Source of the DNA: Phycomyces nitens
Lineage: Eukaryota; Mucoromycota; Mucoromycetes; Mucorales; Phycomycetaceae
Assembly: GCA_022702545.1 (NCBI GenBank)
Contig: JAHRBC010000003.1
Span: forward strand, 1,054,001 to 1,118,000
Length of the DNA: 64,000 nt
Reading direction: 5' to 3'
Under the pieces are notes generated by a model, which saw only the letters and a list, made by a program, of their open reading frames with translations, was not told the DNA's origin and ran no database searches. Both the position numbers and the translations under genes were made by a program. Positions 49,491 to 60,369 of the stretch are shown in pieces (the stretch's first letter is position 1; each line of letters begins with the position of its first letter).

Positions 49491-50522
49491 CTTCCATGGT
49501 GATTTACTGACTCCATCAAACGCCAAAATCTGCGTTTAAATGTGATTGTACCGGCTTAGAAAAACTGAACATTTAAAAAATAAAGAGTTGAGCTTGTGAA
49601 AGATGATATTTATTAAAGAGATTTGGAAGCTATTTATATTGATAGATGTTTGATCAGGACGGCTCAAAAATAAAAAAGTATATTTGGGAGATACATTGGT
49701 TTCTTGTTGCTCAACAAGATGTATTTCCTCGCACTTGAGGACTGGTAGTTACGACATACAGTTTATTTTTGGAGAAAATATATTGTTTTTGTCCGCTAAA
49801 TTAGTTGTCCGATTGTTTTACTTTATTTTACTTTATATTATATTATTGTCCAAACAGGACTGTCATCAATAGTCAAATGACATTGTACAAAACAACAATT
49901 GTGCTTGAGCACCTGTGCTACCGAAATCAAGAATGCCACAAGATAAAGAATGGTAGAATACAGTACAGGCAACGCTAAAAGGAGGGGTTTTACACATAAA
50001 ATGCCGGTTGTTAAATGTCTAAACGGCGATTATATTTAAATATCCGCCCATTTGGCATTGTATTGTATATTTATGTGCTTTTAATGGCCTAATAAACAAT
50101 CTCACCAGACTTGGAATAATAAATTTTCTTGCCTGTCAGCCAATATGTTAATATTTTATTTATACATGTGTATTTGATTGTACCATGGTAAAAAGAACCT
50201 GTTTATTTTCAATCGTGATACGTATATACCAATATGCTTATTAATTTCAAGCCTCCTTTTAATGCCAATTCCAAGATTACATTGCAAATTTCAACACTGG
50301 ACCTGTAGATTAATAATAATATTCAAAAAAAGGTTTAAAAAAAGATATATAATAGTAACACGCGCTGAATACAGAATCAAACTCCAAAGGGGTAATTTTT
50401 ACAAGATATATATATTTATACTTGTTTTCGCGTCTCCAACTGCAAACGATCAAGTAAACTTACCAAGACAAAAACAAAAAATAATCATGTCAGTAACCAA
50501 TATTCCGCCCAACCAAAATTAC

Positions 50523-53500
50523 TCACCTCAGGATATGTTCGTTTTCTTGTCGCAATCGCTCGACCTGGAGCTGTAGCTGATCATTATCACTCTCAAGTGC
50601 TTGTACCTTGTTATCCTGCTCCTTCAATTTTGTCTAGGGTGTACAATATCCATTAACCTCCAAATAGTCCAAGTGCTCCCGGGGCTTGATTGTCATTACC
50701 TCATAGCCTTCAACATCAGTCTCCATCCAGCGCAATTCCATTGCCTTGGACTTCAATTCCTCCTCTCTCTTTTGGCCCTCGTCCTCAAGTGCAGTAACCT
50801 TTAATCGGTGAGCGTGATGCAGCTTCTCAAGGTCTTTTTGTTGGGCACTGGTCACTGTCTTGAGGCGATAGGAAAAGTCCTCGAGTTCCTTGTCCTTGAG
50901 ATCCAGGAGATGTTGGAACTGGTTCTGAAGAACATTGAGTTCCTTTTGGTGCTGTCCCACCATCGTCTGGAGCTTTTTTTCTGTCTCGATCTAAGCCAAT
51001 TAATGTGTTGAGTGTGGGATATGTATATTCTGGAATTAGAATTCTTACAGTCGCACAACTTACCCTCAGCTGTTCTTCGTGATGGCTACCATTTTCTGTC
51101 TGGGCTGACAATGCCTGCTCAAGACGCCCTTCAACCCGCTCAATCTCCTCATTTTTATCCGCAATCAGTTTCTCATAGGAGTCCCGCATCGTCTTGATAG
51201 CTTCGTCCTCCTTGGTCTTTGCGGAGTCACTATAAGCCATTCTTTCCACTCTCTCTGTCGATGTGGCCAATGAACTTTGTAATCGCTCAACCTCGGCCGT
51301 CAATCGCTCCAATTCAAGCTCTTTGCGCCTCAAAGCCTCATTATGTTCACGTACAGCCTGTTGCTGTTGTTGTTGGTGCTGTTGTTGTTGTTGGTGCTGT
51401 TGTTGCCTCTTTTGCTGCTCTTGTTGCTCAAGTCGTCCAATAATATCGGCATTAGAAGTTTGCAATTGATGCAACGTTTCTTCGTATGTTCCCTTTTCAC
51501 GCTACACAAGCCCGTGAGTACAATGTGCAACAGGAAAGAAAAAAAAACATCATTTGTTCTTTGGAAACTCTAAAAGAAAGTCTAGGCAACTTACTTCAGA
51601 CTGCTTTTTCTGTTTTTCTGCTTCCTGAATTGCTGCATTGAGTCGTGCCTCAAGTGCCTCAAGTGCCTCTGTGTGTTCTTTTCGCAGACTAGCCAATTCA
51701 GATTGGTGGCGTTCCTGGAGCTCCTTAGTCTTTTCAGCATGTTCGGCATTTAGACGAGCCCATGCCGCATCAACATCGGCCTGGAAAGAATGCTCAATCT
51801 CCTCTCGCATCTTCTCATCCAACCGTGCCTGGCGGGTCTCATTGGCCACCCGGCGCTCTTCCTCAGCCTTTTCTCTCTCGTCAAGCACTTTGACATGCTC
51901 AGCCTTCAGGACCACCTTTTCATTTTCCTTGGCCTCAATTTCATTTCTCAAAGTATCTATTGCCTTCTTGTGCTCAGCTTCCAGATGTTCCAATTTGGCA
52001 GCATACTCTTGTTTCAAAATAGCCTATAAAAGGATCAATTATCTTTTTCATTTTACTTTTGAACCTTGTCTTGCCTCTCTTTCTGCTCCGGCGCCTTGTG
52101 CCTTTAGCTCTCCCTCCTTCTCGAGCTGCTTGAGTGCCTCTGCATGCTTTGACTCCATTACTACCGTTGCCTGTTTATGCTCAGCTTCCAGAGTCTCTCT
52201 TTTGGACTCAAACTCTACTCGGAGAGTTGCCTAAGAATAGCCAAAACGGTTCATTATCAATATGAACGTGATTGTCGTGTAACCAAGGTTACCTCTAGCT
52301 GAGCTTTAACCTGTTTGGCATCGCCACCCAATCTCGATTCAGCTTCCAACAAGGCTGCTGTGTGGCTTGCCTTGAGTGTAGCCAAAGCAATGGCGTGGGT
52401 ATCTTCCAGATTACGCAGGGACTCGATTTGTTTACTTTGGTGCTCCTGTACTTCTCGCATAACCTCCATTTCGCTATCATGATCCTGCTGCAATTCTTGG
52501 ATATCATTGGCATGCTGGATAGCCAGGCCTTCCAGATCTTTCTCGTAGCGCTCTTTCAAAAGATTCTGTCCAATAAATGATCAGATCCAATCCTGTTCAT
52601 CTGTGGAGTCTTACCTCGAACTCAAGGCGCGAGGTCTCTTGTTGGGTATCTTGGGTTGTATTGGTAGAGGCCAGTGCAAGTGCATGTTTGGCCTCCAAAG
52701 CTGCCAGAGCCTCTTCATGAGACTCTCTTAGCTTAAGGGTATCTTGTTCACGCTGGATAACGTGCTGTTGCAGAATCTCATTCAATTTGGCTTCATGGTC
52801 TGCTGTCAAACGAGCCAACTCTGCACTGTGGACGTTTTTCAGGGCCAACTATGATTGATCTAGATCAGTACAGGTTTTTTCTTTGTTTTATTTTTTGGCA
52901 CACTTTCTTACCTGTACTTCAGTCTTGATTTCTTCCAGGTCGCCCTCCTTCTCACTCGAGAGACGATCCATCTCCAGCTTGTGTTTTTCAGCAAGTTCCG
53001 TCTGACGCTTAATCTCCTCTGTAAGTTCTAGTTCCAGCTTCTCAAGGCGATCCCGGTGGTGGGTCTGGAGCTGCTCCATGGCCTGTTCATGGCCTGCATT
53101 CAGTTGTTCCATAGCCAACTGGAATTCTGCCCGTAACTGGCGCTCAGTCTCTGCACGAGTCTGGTTGGCGCTGGCCCCTCGGGTGCTCTTGATGGCTGTC
53201 TCGTGGGCCTCTTTGAGACTGTCGATGGCTGCAACATGGTCCTTTTGGGTCTGCTCGATCAGTGACCTGGCTTCTTGCTGGGCCAAAGTAGTCTGTTGGT
53301 TGACATATTCTGCATGTCTAGCCTCCAAAAGTGTCACTTGCTCAGCATGTTGTAGGCTCAAAAGGTTCTATTGTGACACCTCAACAATTGAGTAAAATAT
53401 CGCCTTATCGTTTCAATCTTGGTCCATTTATTTACCTTGACGCCCTCACTTTCTTCGACTATTTTGAGCTCATAACGAGCCTTCAACTGCTGCTGTTCCT

Positions 53501-55578
53501 GTTCATTGGCAGCCTTGAGTTCAGAGATCTGTTGCTCAGCCACAGAATACTGTTCTTCCAGTTTGGCCAACAGTGTGTCGTGCTTGGCACGCATTTCGCT
53601 GATTTCCTTGTCAAAGCTATCTTGACAGGCAGCCTATCAGCGCATGGTTAGCCAGGTCAATGCAATAAAATAATATAAAAAAAAAGTGCATTACCTCTGT
53701 CTGTGCTCTTGTTTCTTCCACGGCAGCATCGTGTGTTGCCTTTTCGACCTCTTTGAGCTTGATTTCATGTGCTGTAATTAGCGACTGAACCTTGTTATCA
53801 TGTGTCTGCTGAAGGGTTACGATTTCCTCCTAAATTGTGTTTGAAAATAAAGATTGAAAATTTCATTATCTACTTGCACTCTCATAATAATCAGTCTGGC
53901 CTCATCATCATTATGGCACTTGCCTTGAGAGCCGTGCTAATCTGCTCAAGTGCCTGCTGGTGATCGCTCTCTAGCTTGGCCTTTTCTGCCTCCCATTTCT
54001 CTACCAAGGAAGCCATGGCCAATTCATGGGCCTGCTTAATGTCGGCTGTCTCTGCCACCAGTCTCTATAGCAATGCAATAAACACACATTAGCATATATA
54101 TATGTGTGTGTGTGAGTTGGTTTCCATTCCTACATCAATCTCGAGCAACAATCCAGCCTTGATTTCCTCGGCCTCCTTTTCGGTTGCACTGTCAGGCTCA
54201 ATGGCCTTTTGATAGGCGTCTTGGAGCTCTTTAATCTGACGCTCATAGTCAAACTTGATGGCTTCCATTTGATCCGCATGCTGTTTGTTCATCTGCTGGG
54301 TAAGGCTGGTGAGGCGGCTCTGGTGGGACTGATGCATGTCCTGGATATTGTCTCTTATTTCATCCATATCCTTCTTGAGCTTTCGAATCTCGTCTTCCTT
54401 GGTCTGAATCCTCTCTACCAGCTGGTCCTTTTCATTCTCGAGCTTCTCACGCAGCTTCTCCATATTCTCCCGCATCTTCTCTTCAGATTCCTCTTGTCGG
54501 CGCAACAACAAGATCTTTTCTTCTTCATATGCAGCCTTGGCTTCCTTGAGGCCCTGGTCATTTCTAGACTGATTTGACTCTGTTCTTTGGATCTTGTCAT
54601 TCAAGTCTGCAATCTGTTTCTCAAGACTAGAGATCTCATCCACCTTTTGGCGCAAACTAGATTCTCGATCGGCCACTACATTCTCAAGCAACTCGACTTG
54701 CTCAAGGGCCTCCAGGGTCTCATCAGTAGTGTCCTTTTGGTCTGCAGTTTCCTCTGGAATCGCATCCTTGACTTTTTCCAGGGTCTCGAGTTGTATTTTG
54801 AGTGCTACAAGGTTGGCCTCCTTTACTTCCAGTTCGGCTTCCTTTGTCTCCAAGGCCAACTGAATCTCCTCGTTCTGTTGCAATACAAATAAGTCTTCTA
54901 TATTTATCCACTTGAAGCTACCTTTTCTTTGAGGGCCTTGACTTCAGCTAAAAGCTCGACAGATTGAGTGCTCTGAACAGGTGTGGTAGTCCCGGTGGCC
55001 CCTGGGCGTGAGACTGTAGAAGGTTTCCGGGCAGGGGCACTGGTGGGCACAGTAGAGCCACGTCGGACAGACGATGAGGTCGGTGAGGTAGCTGTGGAAG
55101 ACGATGAAACAGAAGATGCAGTAGACGCTGTTGCCCGACGGGTTCCTGCAGGATTAGCTGTTCCGGTCGTCTTTCCAGGCACTGCACTTGCGCGGCTGTT
55201 GAGGGTAGTGGCACGAGCAGCAGAAGCAGTAGCAGACGCAACAGGGGTTTTTGTAGGACGAGAAGCGGTGGTAGTAGCTGCCACGGGTGTCTTTGTGGGT
55301 CTTGTTGTAGTGGGTTTGGCAGCTGTTACTGGTTTTGCGGCCGTTGGTTTTGCAGCGGTGAGGGGAGTTTTGGTGGCTCTGGAGGCAGCAGTGGGTTTTG
55401 CGGTCGTGGTTGCAGCGCGTGTCAGAGCAGCTGAACGTGCCCCAGCAGCAGGAGCGGCTGTGGTGTTGGCACGGCCCAAGGGTGTCTTTGTGGGTCGGGC
55501 AGACGATGCAGGATTGACACCTACACCTGCCAGGGACGACACTCTCTGTTTGACAGTGGTAGTCGTTCCTTCAGTCAT
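50523..55578 (-). CDS. Long coiled-coil protein with basic Thr/Ala/Pro-rich head (1419 aa, 13 exons)
   Basis: Exons: 55578-54922, 54874-54134, 54064-53924, 53829-53695, 53633-53436, 53367-52912, 52848-52615, 52565-52293, 52230-52075, 52023-51595, 51501-51064, 50990-50700, 50633-50523. They sum to 4260 nt and every exon is a multiple of three. Residues 1-210 are basic and Ala/Thr/Pro-rich, with four [RS]xTKTP motifs, possible proline-directed kinase sites. From about residue 211 to the end the chain is almost unbroken heptad-like coiled coil rich in Glu, Lys, Leu and His-x3-Ala patterns, with a poly-Gln stretch (51355-51410). Introns 3 and 9 start with GC. The basic head plus rod recalls cytoskeletal or centrosomal linkers, but I cannot name the family. 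The first ATG in frame is 57 nt upstream (55635); I prefer 55578 because an intron-like CTAG precedes it. Confidence 0.88.
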
Positions 55579-56053
55579 AACTAGACAAATGTGAGCAGAG
55601 GTGTCAACAGGAAAGTAATGAACAAACCAGGTCAAAGATGCAGAGGAATAAGCTAAAGAAGCACAAGGTCACTTTCTTGTCTGGAATGCAAATATAAAAT
55701 ATCACAATGAGAGAGTGAGTAGAGTTGGACTGTTGCCCAGAGAGTTCTATCCAATTAGATGATGGGTTCTTGCAAATATATATATATTTTTAAATAAAAT
55801 AAAATAAGGCTTTTAACCAACCAAAAGAACTGGAACAATTATACACATAATTTATATTGCCCCCTAAAGCCATCTTATTACCTAACCCTTGTTGTCCTGT
55901 CCTGTCCTGTCCTGTCCCCGCCCCCCTTGTTCTGCCCCCTCTTTATCCAATAGGCACAAGATACAATAGAAACACATTGTATATCCTTTAGGACGCGTGC
56001 TTTATTAAACTAGACCTTCCCCCCTTTTTTTATTTTTTATCAAAGACAACATT
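55579..56053. promoter_or_regulatory. Shared divergent promoter region
   Basis: 475 bp between two divergent starts. It contains A/T tracts, a run of about five CTGTC pentamers (about 55892-55916), C-rich runs (GCCCCC, CCCCGCCCCCC) and a T-rich segment just before the ATG at 56054. No known operator was recognised. Confidence 0.5.
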
Positions 56054-56669
56054 ATGGCCAAGAAGCAAGTGTCAGAACCCCTCATTAACCGAATTCCTCA
56101 CCAACCTCAAGCCGACAATGTCCCCAAAGACGAAAAGATGCGCTTGTTTGAATCAACCGGTCTGCTTCAAAAGGTCAAGCAGAGAGAGGCTGAACTGGCC
56201 AAGCACCACACAACATCAACCGAGTATTTGTGGCAGGCAATCTTTATGAGCATTCCCTTTGGATTTCTTCTTGGCACCTTTGACATCACAGTCAAGGTCC
56301 AATTCTCTGAGCCCTGGACTTACTCTGGGCTCCTTATAAAGTCATTGAAATCCATTCCAGGTAACAAGCTAAAAGTGGGTCAATGCCTTATTAAAACACC
56401 TCTTTTTAGCTCTTATTCCATTCATCTATTTGACCAATCGCTACAAGTCATCCAATGTCACCCAGACAATCATGGCCATAAGCTCTGTAGTGGTTGGATC
56501 TTTTCTTCTCTATACAATGCACCATTCTCCATCACTAGGTCAGATGATGCGTGCACCGGGATTAGCCACCATTTGGGTCTACTTTGTTGTCCAACTCAAC
56601 CTCTTGCCCGCAGTTATTTCTCTATTGATTGCCGCTACCTACTGGTACTTTGGTCTCAAAAAGCCATAA
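56054..56669 (+). CDS. Small fungal membrane protein, four predicted helices (188 aa)
   Basis: Exons 56054-56360 and 56410-56669 with a 49-nt GT-AG intron join in frame (567 nt). A charged N-terminal 65 residues (MAKKQVSEPLINRIPHQPQA..., KVKQREAELAKHH) precedes hydrophobic segments at about 72-88 (AIFMSIPFGFLLGTF), 108-122 (ALIPFIYL), 131-150 (TIMAISSVVVGSFLLYTM) and 160-185 (ATIWVYFVVQLNLLPAVISLLIAATYWYFG). The C-terminus ends LKKP, a KxK-like tail compatible with ER residence. The layout resembles a fungal domain-of-unknown-function family (possibly DUF7719), which I cannot confirm. It is convergent with the biotin ligase gene, 48 bp away. Confidence 0.85.
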
Positions 56670-56717
56670 GCAATAGAATCAGGCAATAAAGGCCAAAGAG
56701 CGGTGGATTATGTATTA

Positions 56718-58954
56718 TTATGTCTTTTTGATAATCAATCCCTTGAGCATATCGAAACTATTGCCGTCTGGCTGAAGAGTAAACTTTTTACGGCTGTCTT
56801 CCAGACTCACTGCCTCTAGCATTCCATAATCACTAGTGATGCCAGTAATTCGAGCGCGTACATTGTCGTGGGTTGTCAGAGTAACGAGTTTGTTACTAGA
56901 AAAGAGAGTGTCAATCATCAAATAATTGAATTATTTGTATTCTTTCTTACCTGTGCAACCACCGCTGGTAGTACTTGTCCAGGAACCATCTTCCCATGCC
57001 CTTTTCGCAAAACTCAATGTACATCTTTTCAATGTGGATCATGATTCCTGCCAGTGTATCCTCAGGCGACAGGCGGCTCAATGAAGGGTCATGGTTCTGG
57101 ATGACGTCGTTGATAGACACAGTTGGGTGGGGATTGGAAAGGTTGATGCCACAGCCTTAAGAGCAAGGAGTTTTAGGTCTAGCTGCTCTTGTGCTGCCAT
57201 GTTATATTAACTTACCGGCCACCAGGAGAAACTCATCCTTGACAAAGCTAGAGTTTACCAGCAATCCACCCACCTTTTTCAGACCTCCTTCGGGGCCTGG
57301 GAGGTCTGCATAAATGTCATTGGGCCACTTGAGTCGAAGGGGAACATTTTCATAGCCCTTTCGGGTCCTGATGCTCTCTACAATAGCAAGGGCTACGATG
57401 TACTGTAAAAATACCACGGGGGATTTGGTCAGTCCAATGCTATGCCGTAAAACCATGCTAAACTGCAAGGCTCCCTCCTGAGACACCCATGCATTTCGAC
57501 CACGTCCTATGGTCAAATAGGTTAATATGATGAATATGATGAATATGATTCATTATCAAGACATGCCTCTTCCAGCAATTTGATTAGTTGCCAGACAGAC
57601 AAGGCCTGTAGGGAGAGACTGAGAGAAAGTGTAATTTCTATTGAAAGCAACAGTACAATACAAGCATGAGAACGGAGCAGGCAATCAGCCAAAAGTACCT
57701 ATCCAACACAGTTTGGGTACTGGTAATCACTTGTGAATACAGCATTGAATTGCCAAATCTATACCAGCCTCCTCCTCCCCACTCATGGCTTCTCTTTTCG
57801 GCCAAAGACGCAAAGTAAGCCTGGATGTTAAACAAGGGAGTAAGAGAACGAGGTGGGAATACAGGTGCCTTGAGATCCATGTCTGTAGGGTATATCAGTT
57901 GAGTCAATTGTTCTTCTTCTCCTTCTTGTTTATGGCATGACTGAAGTTCGAGAGAGGCCATCTTTTCATCAAGAGACTCCATGGGCACCAGTTGGAAACT
58001 GTTATTTACATCGACCAGGATGTGGTTGGCAGGATCTGCCTTTTCAACAAGCTTTTCTGTCACTGCCTTGGCCAACTCGCCACGGATACTGGCCAAGTAC
58101 AAAGGTGTCAATTCTGGCACTTTGTTTTCTTTGATCTCAAGTGTGTTGTCCTTGGCTTCATAGCCTACTGTCTTTAGGCCCATCTTTGAAAACACGGCGC
58201 ACAAAAAGGTCTTTCTGGCCTGATCAGATACAATCAACTGCTGAACAAAGCTACCATCCTTGCCAGCTTCCGATAGATCCATTGTGCTGACATCGTATTC
58301 TGGATGGATACCCATCAGTGCTGCACTTCCTTGGCCAACATGACAAAGAACAGCGGCTGCGGGTCTCTTGTCTTGGCAAAGTCCTTTCTCATTATACCAA
58401 GCCAAGACTTCCACGTCTTTCTTGCCCTCGGCATCAACAAAGTATCCACCACCATTGTAATAGGTCTTTAGTGAACTAGGCAATCCGGTATAGTCTTTGG
58501 TTGATAGTGATTCTGGATTCAAGTCAATTGGGACAACGCGTGCACCCTTTTCGCTATTGTATACAAATCCAGGGTACATGGTACCTCTTGACATTCCAGG
58601 ATAGAATCCAAGCTGTCTTGGGCCCACTACTTCCATTGGTGTTCCCTTTTGGAATTCAATTGATTGAGAGGCATAGTATGCGCCCGCACACAGTCCAAGG
58701 TACCGTCCACCATCAGCAACATATCGTCGCATGCGTGCATTGACATTTCCATCCAGATCCTCACAATAGGGCAGATCTCTGCCACCAGGAATGACTAGCA
58801 TTGAGCAGCCTTCTTCCCATGGTTCGTTTTCCAAAGTCTTTGCATCAACCTTGATCACATCATAGGCATGACCAAGCAAGAGTTTGAGGGTTCGGTGTGT
58901 TTGGAGAACGGCATTTGGAGAGGTTCCATTGCCACTATAGATTACAATGTTCAT
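56718..58954 (-). CDS. BPL1: Biotin-protein ligase (666 aa)
   Basis: Exons 58954-57699, 57637-57567, 57506-57216, 57155-56951 and 56895-56718 sum to 2001 nt in frame. Yeast Bpl1 is 690 aa. The N-terminal half is the glutamine-amidotransferase-like BPL_N domain: [51 protein letters not shown]. The catalytic half shows [26 protein letters not shown] (biotinyl-AMP binding loop), LKWPNDIY (catalytic Lys region), KVGGLLV and GCGINLSNP, then a C-terminal domain ending LKGLIIKK. It attaches biotin to acetyl-CoA and pyruvate carboxylases. Intron 2 begins with GC, inside the GRGRG loop codons. MNIVIY is the first ATG, but the frame stays open 5' of it for about 30 codons back to a TAG. Confidence 0.95.
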
Positions 58955-59588
58955 TGGGTTACAGGCTAGTGTGTTGAATGATTGAAATTGGCGTGTCTTG
59001 AGTGGACACCAAGCGGCTATTCTTTGCAAGAGCACTGGGTTGATCTAGATTAGTTTTATTGCACCAAGATATGGCAGGGCTACATACGCTTTGGATTGTA
59101 ATAAACAAAGTCTGGCTATTTATTTATTTACTTATTTTACCCTGCATTTGTAGGCCAAAATACAGAGCAATCGTTTTTTTTTTGCTGGTGTCGGACTATC
59201 GAGAGTTACACACCTTGATGAGGTTCAATAAATCACGGGCCAGCAAGTTGTCTTGGCTAGTAAGTAAACTCATTTATTGGTGGTGCTTCAAGGCAGTTGT
59301 GGGTTCAGTTGCACAGAAATAAGTTTTAAAATATCAAATATTGATATATTTGAAACACTTTATTTCTTCTTAAGACCCTCTCTTTCTTATTGACGATAAA
59401 GAGGTCTAATACCCTTTTATTACCCCTATTGGCCTTCATCTTAATTATTGCGGAGATGTGGTGACCATATGGCAAAAGAGATGCAAAGGCGGCAGGTGAA
59501 ACTTTGTTAGGGTTGAAATCAGCACATGGCAGGCTGTCAATTAGCCTATATCCAAATGAATAATACCACAAAAGGACTAGGGAATCTA
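58955..59588. other. Upstream region of the biotin ligase gene
   Basis: No further gene seen. The first 90 bp hold the in-frame open extension of the ligase. The rest is AT-rich with an 87-codon plus frame (59059-59322) that I regard as chance. Confidence 0.5.
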
Positions 59589-59799
59589 TACTGTACTTCC
59601 ACTCTCAATTATTTGAATTATTATTATTTTTGAAAAGTTTGCCCACTTTTTTGAACTATTTTGAACATTTGTGTGAGGTTAGATTGCCCAGCTTTTTGAG
59701 AACAAATTCAGCACCAAAAGTTGATCAATTTCTGGTCAACTTGAAGTGATTATAAAGGTTCTCAATGCATTTAGAAAAAATATCGATAGAATACTGGAT

Positions 59800-60125
59800 G
59801 AAAATTTTACAAAATGCTCAATTGGAACATCTTTGCTCTCCTCAATAACCCTAAAAGAGTTTCCACTTCGCCTAGCTTGCCTATTTTTACCCTATCCTTT
59901 AAAACTTTCTAGAACATCTCGATAGGATTTAGCTCAGATGGGTAGGGTGGAAGGTAGAGGGGTATACCCTCTTTCCTTAATGATAGGATCAATTGCATCA
60001 GGAGAACTAATTGGAGTATTGTCCATGACAATATGGAAACTCTTTGTGTTGGGAAATGTGCCCATAATATCAAACGTATCACTGATGAACCGTAGATAAT
60101 GGCCAATTGCTTTTCGTTTTGTTGC
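59800..60125 (-). pseudogene. DDE-superfamily transposase fragment, left
   Basis: Minus-strand frame gives AIGHYLRFISDTFDIMG, FHIVMDNTPISSPD (second catalytic Asp) and YLPPYPSELNPIEMF (third catalytic Glu motif), a stop, then KVLKDRVKIGKLGE. This is the C-terminal half of a DDE_3/IS630-Tc1-type transposase. The N-terminal half is missing: homology stops near 60125 at a T-rich run where the plus-strand gene region begins. Confidence 0.8.
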
Positions 60126-60369
60126 GCCTACAATCCCTTTTTTTAAAAAATCGTGTTTACGTCACTTAAAATATGCATATTTACGCGAGTCAGATTTTCA
60201 TTGGATGCACGTCAAGGCACACTTTTTTCTGGGCTTTATAAGAGGCAGGGCAGAAAGGCAGGGCTTTTCTTCTTTATCTTCAGCTTCCAACATTTGTCAT
60301 GTTGGCACAAGATGGGTTGGCTATGTAGTATAAATGTACAACTCAGTGACGAGAAAATGAATACGGGTA

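Larger units (their letters stand above)
47209..50522. other. Gene-poor interval with repeat relics
   Basis: No supported gene. It holds a TA microsatellite (47616-47641), a more GC-rich stretch at about 48240-49060 with broken coding-like frames, and the second copy of a dispersed repeat (49270-49490). The remainder is AT-rich. Confidence 0.6.

Noticed and set aside
50523..50530. A further 3' exon of the coiled-coil gene through donor GTGAGT at the stop
   Set aside because: AG|GTGAGT overlaps the TGA, and an acceptor exists near 50455, but the joined sequence has no coiled-coil character and soon becomes Tyr/Ile/Phe-rich AT translation.
56718..56921. 67-aa frame starting MMIDTLFSS as a separate gene
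   Set aside because: Its first residues are intron sequence; the rest is the last exon of biotin ligase.
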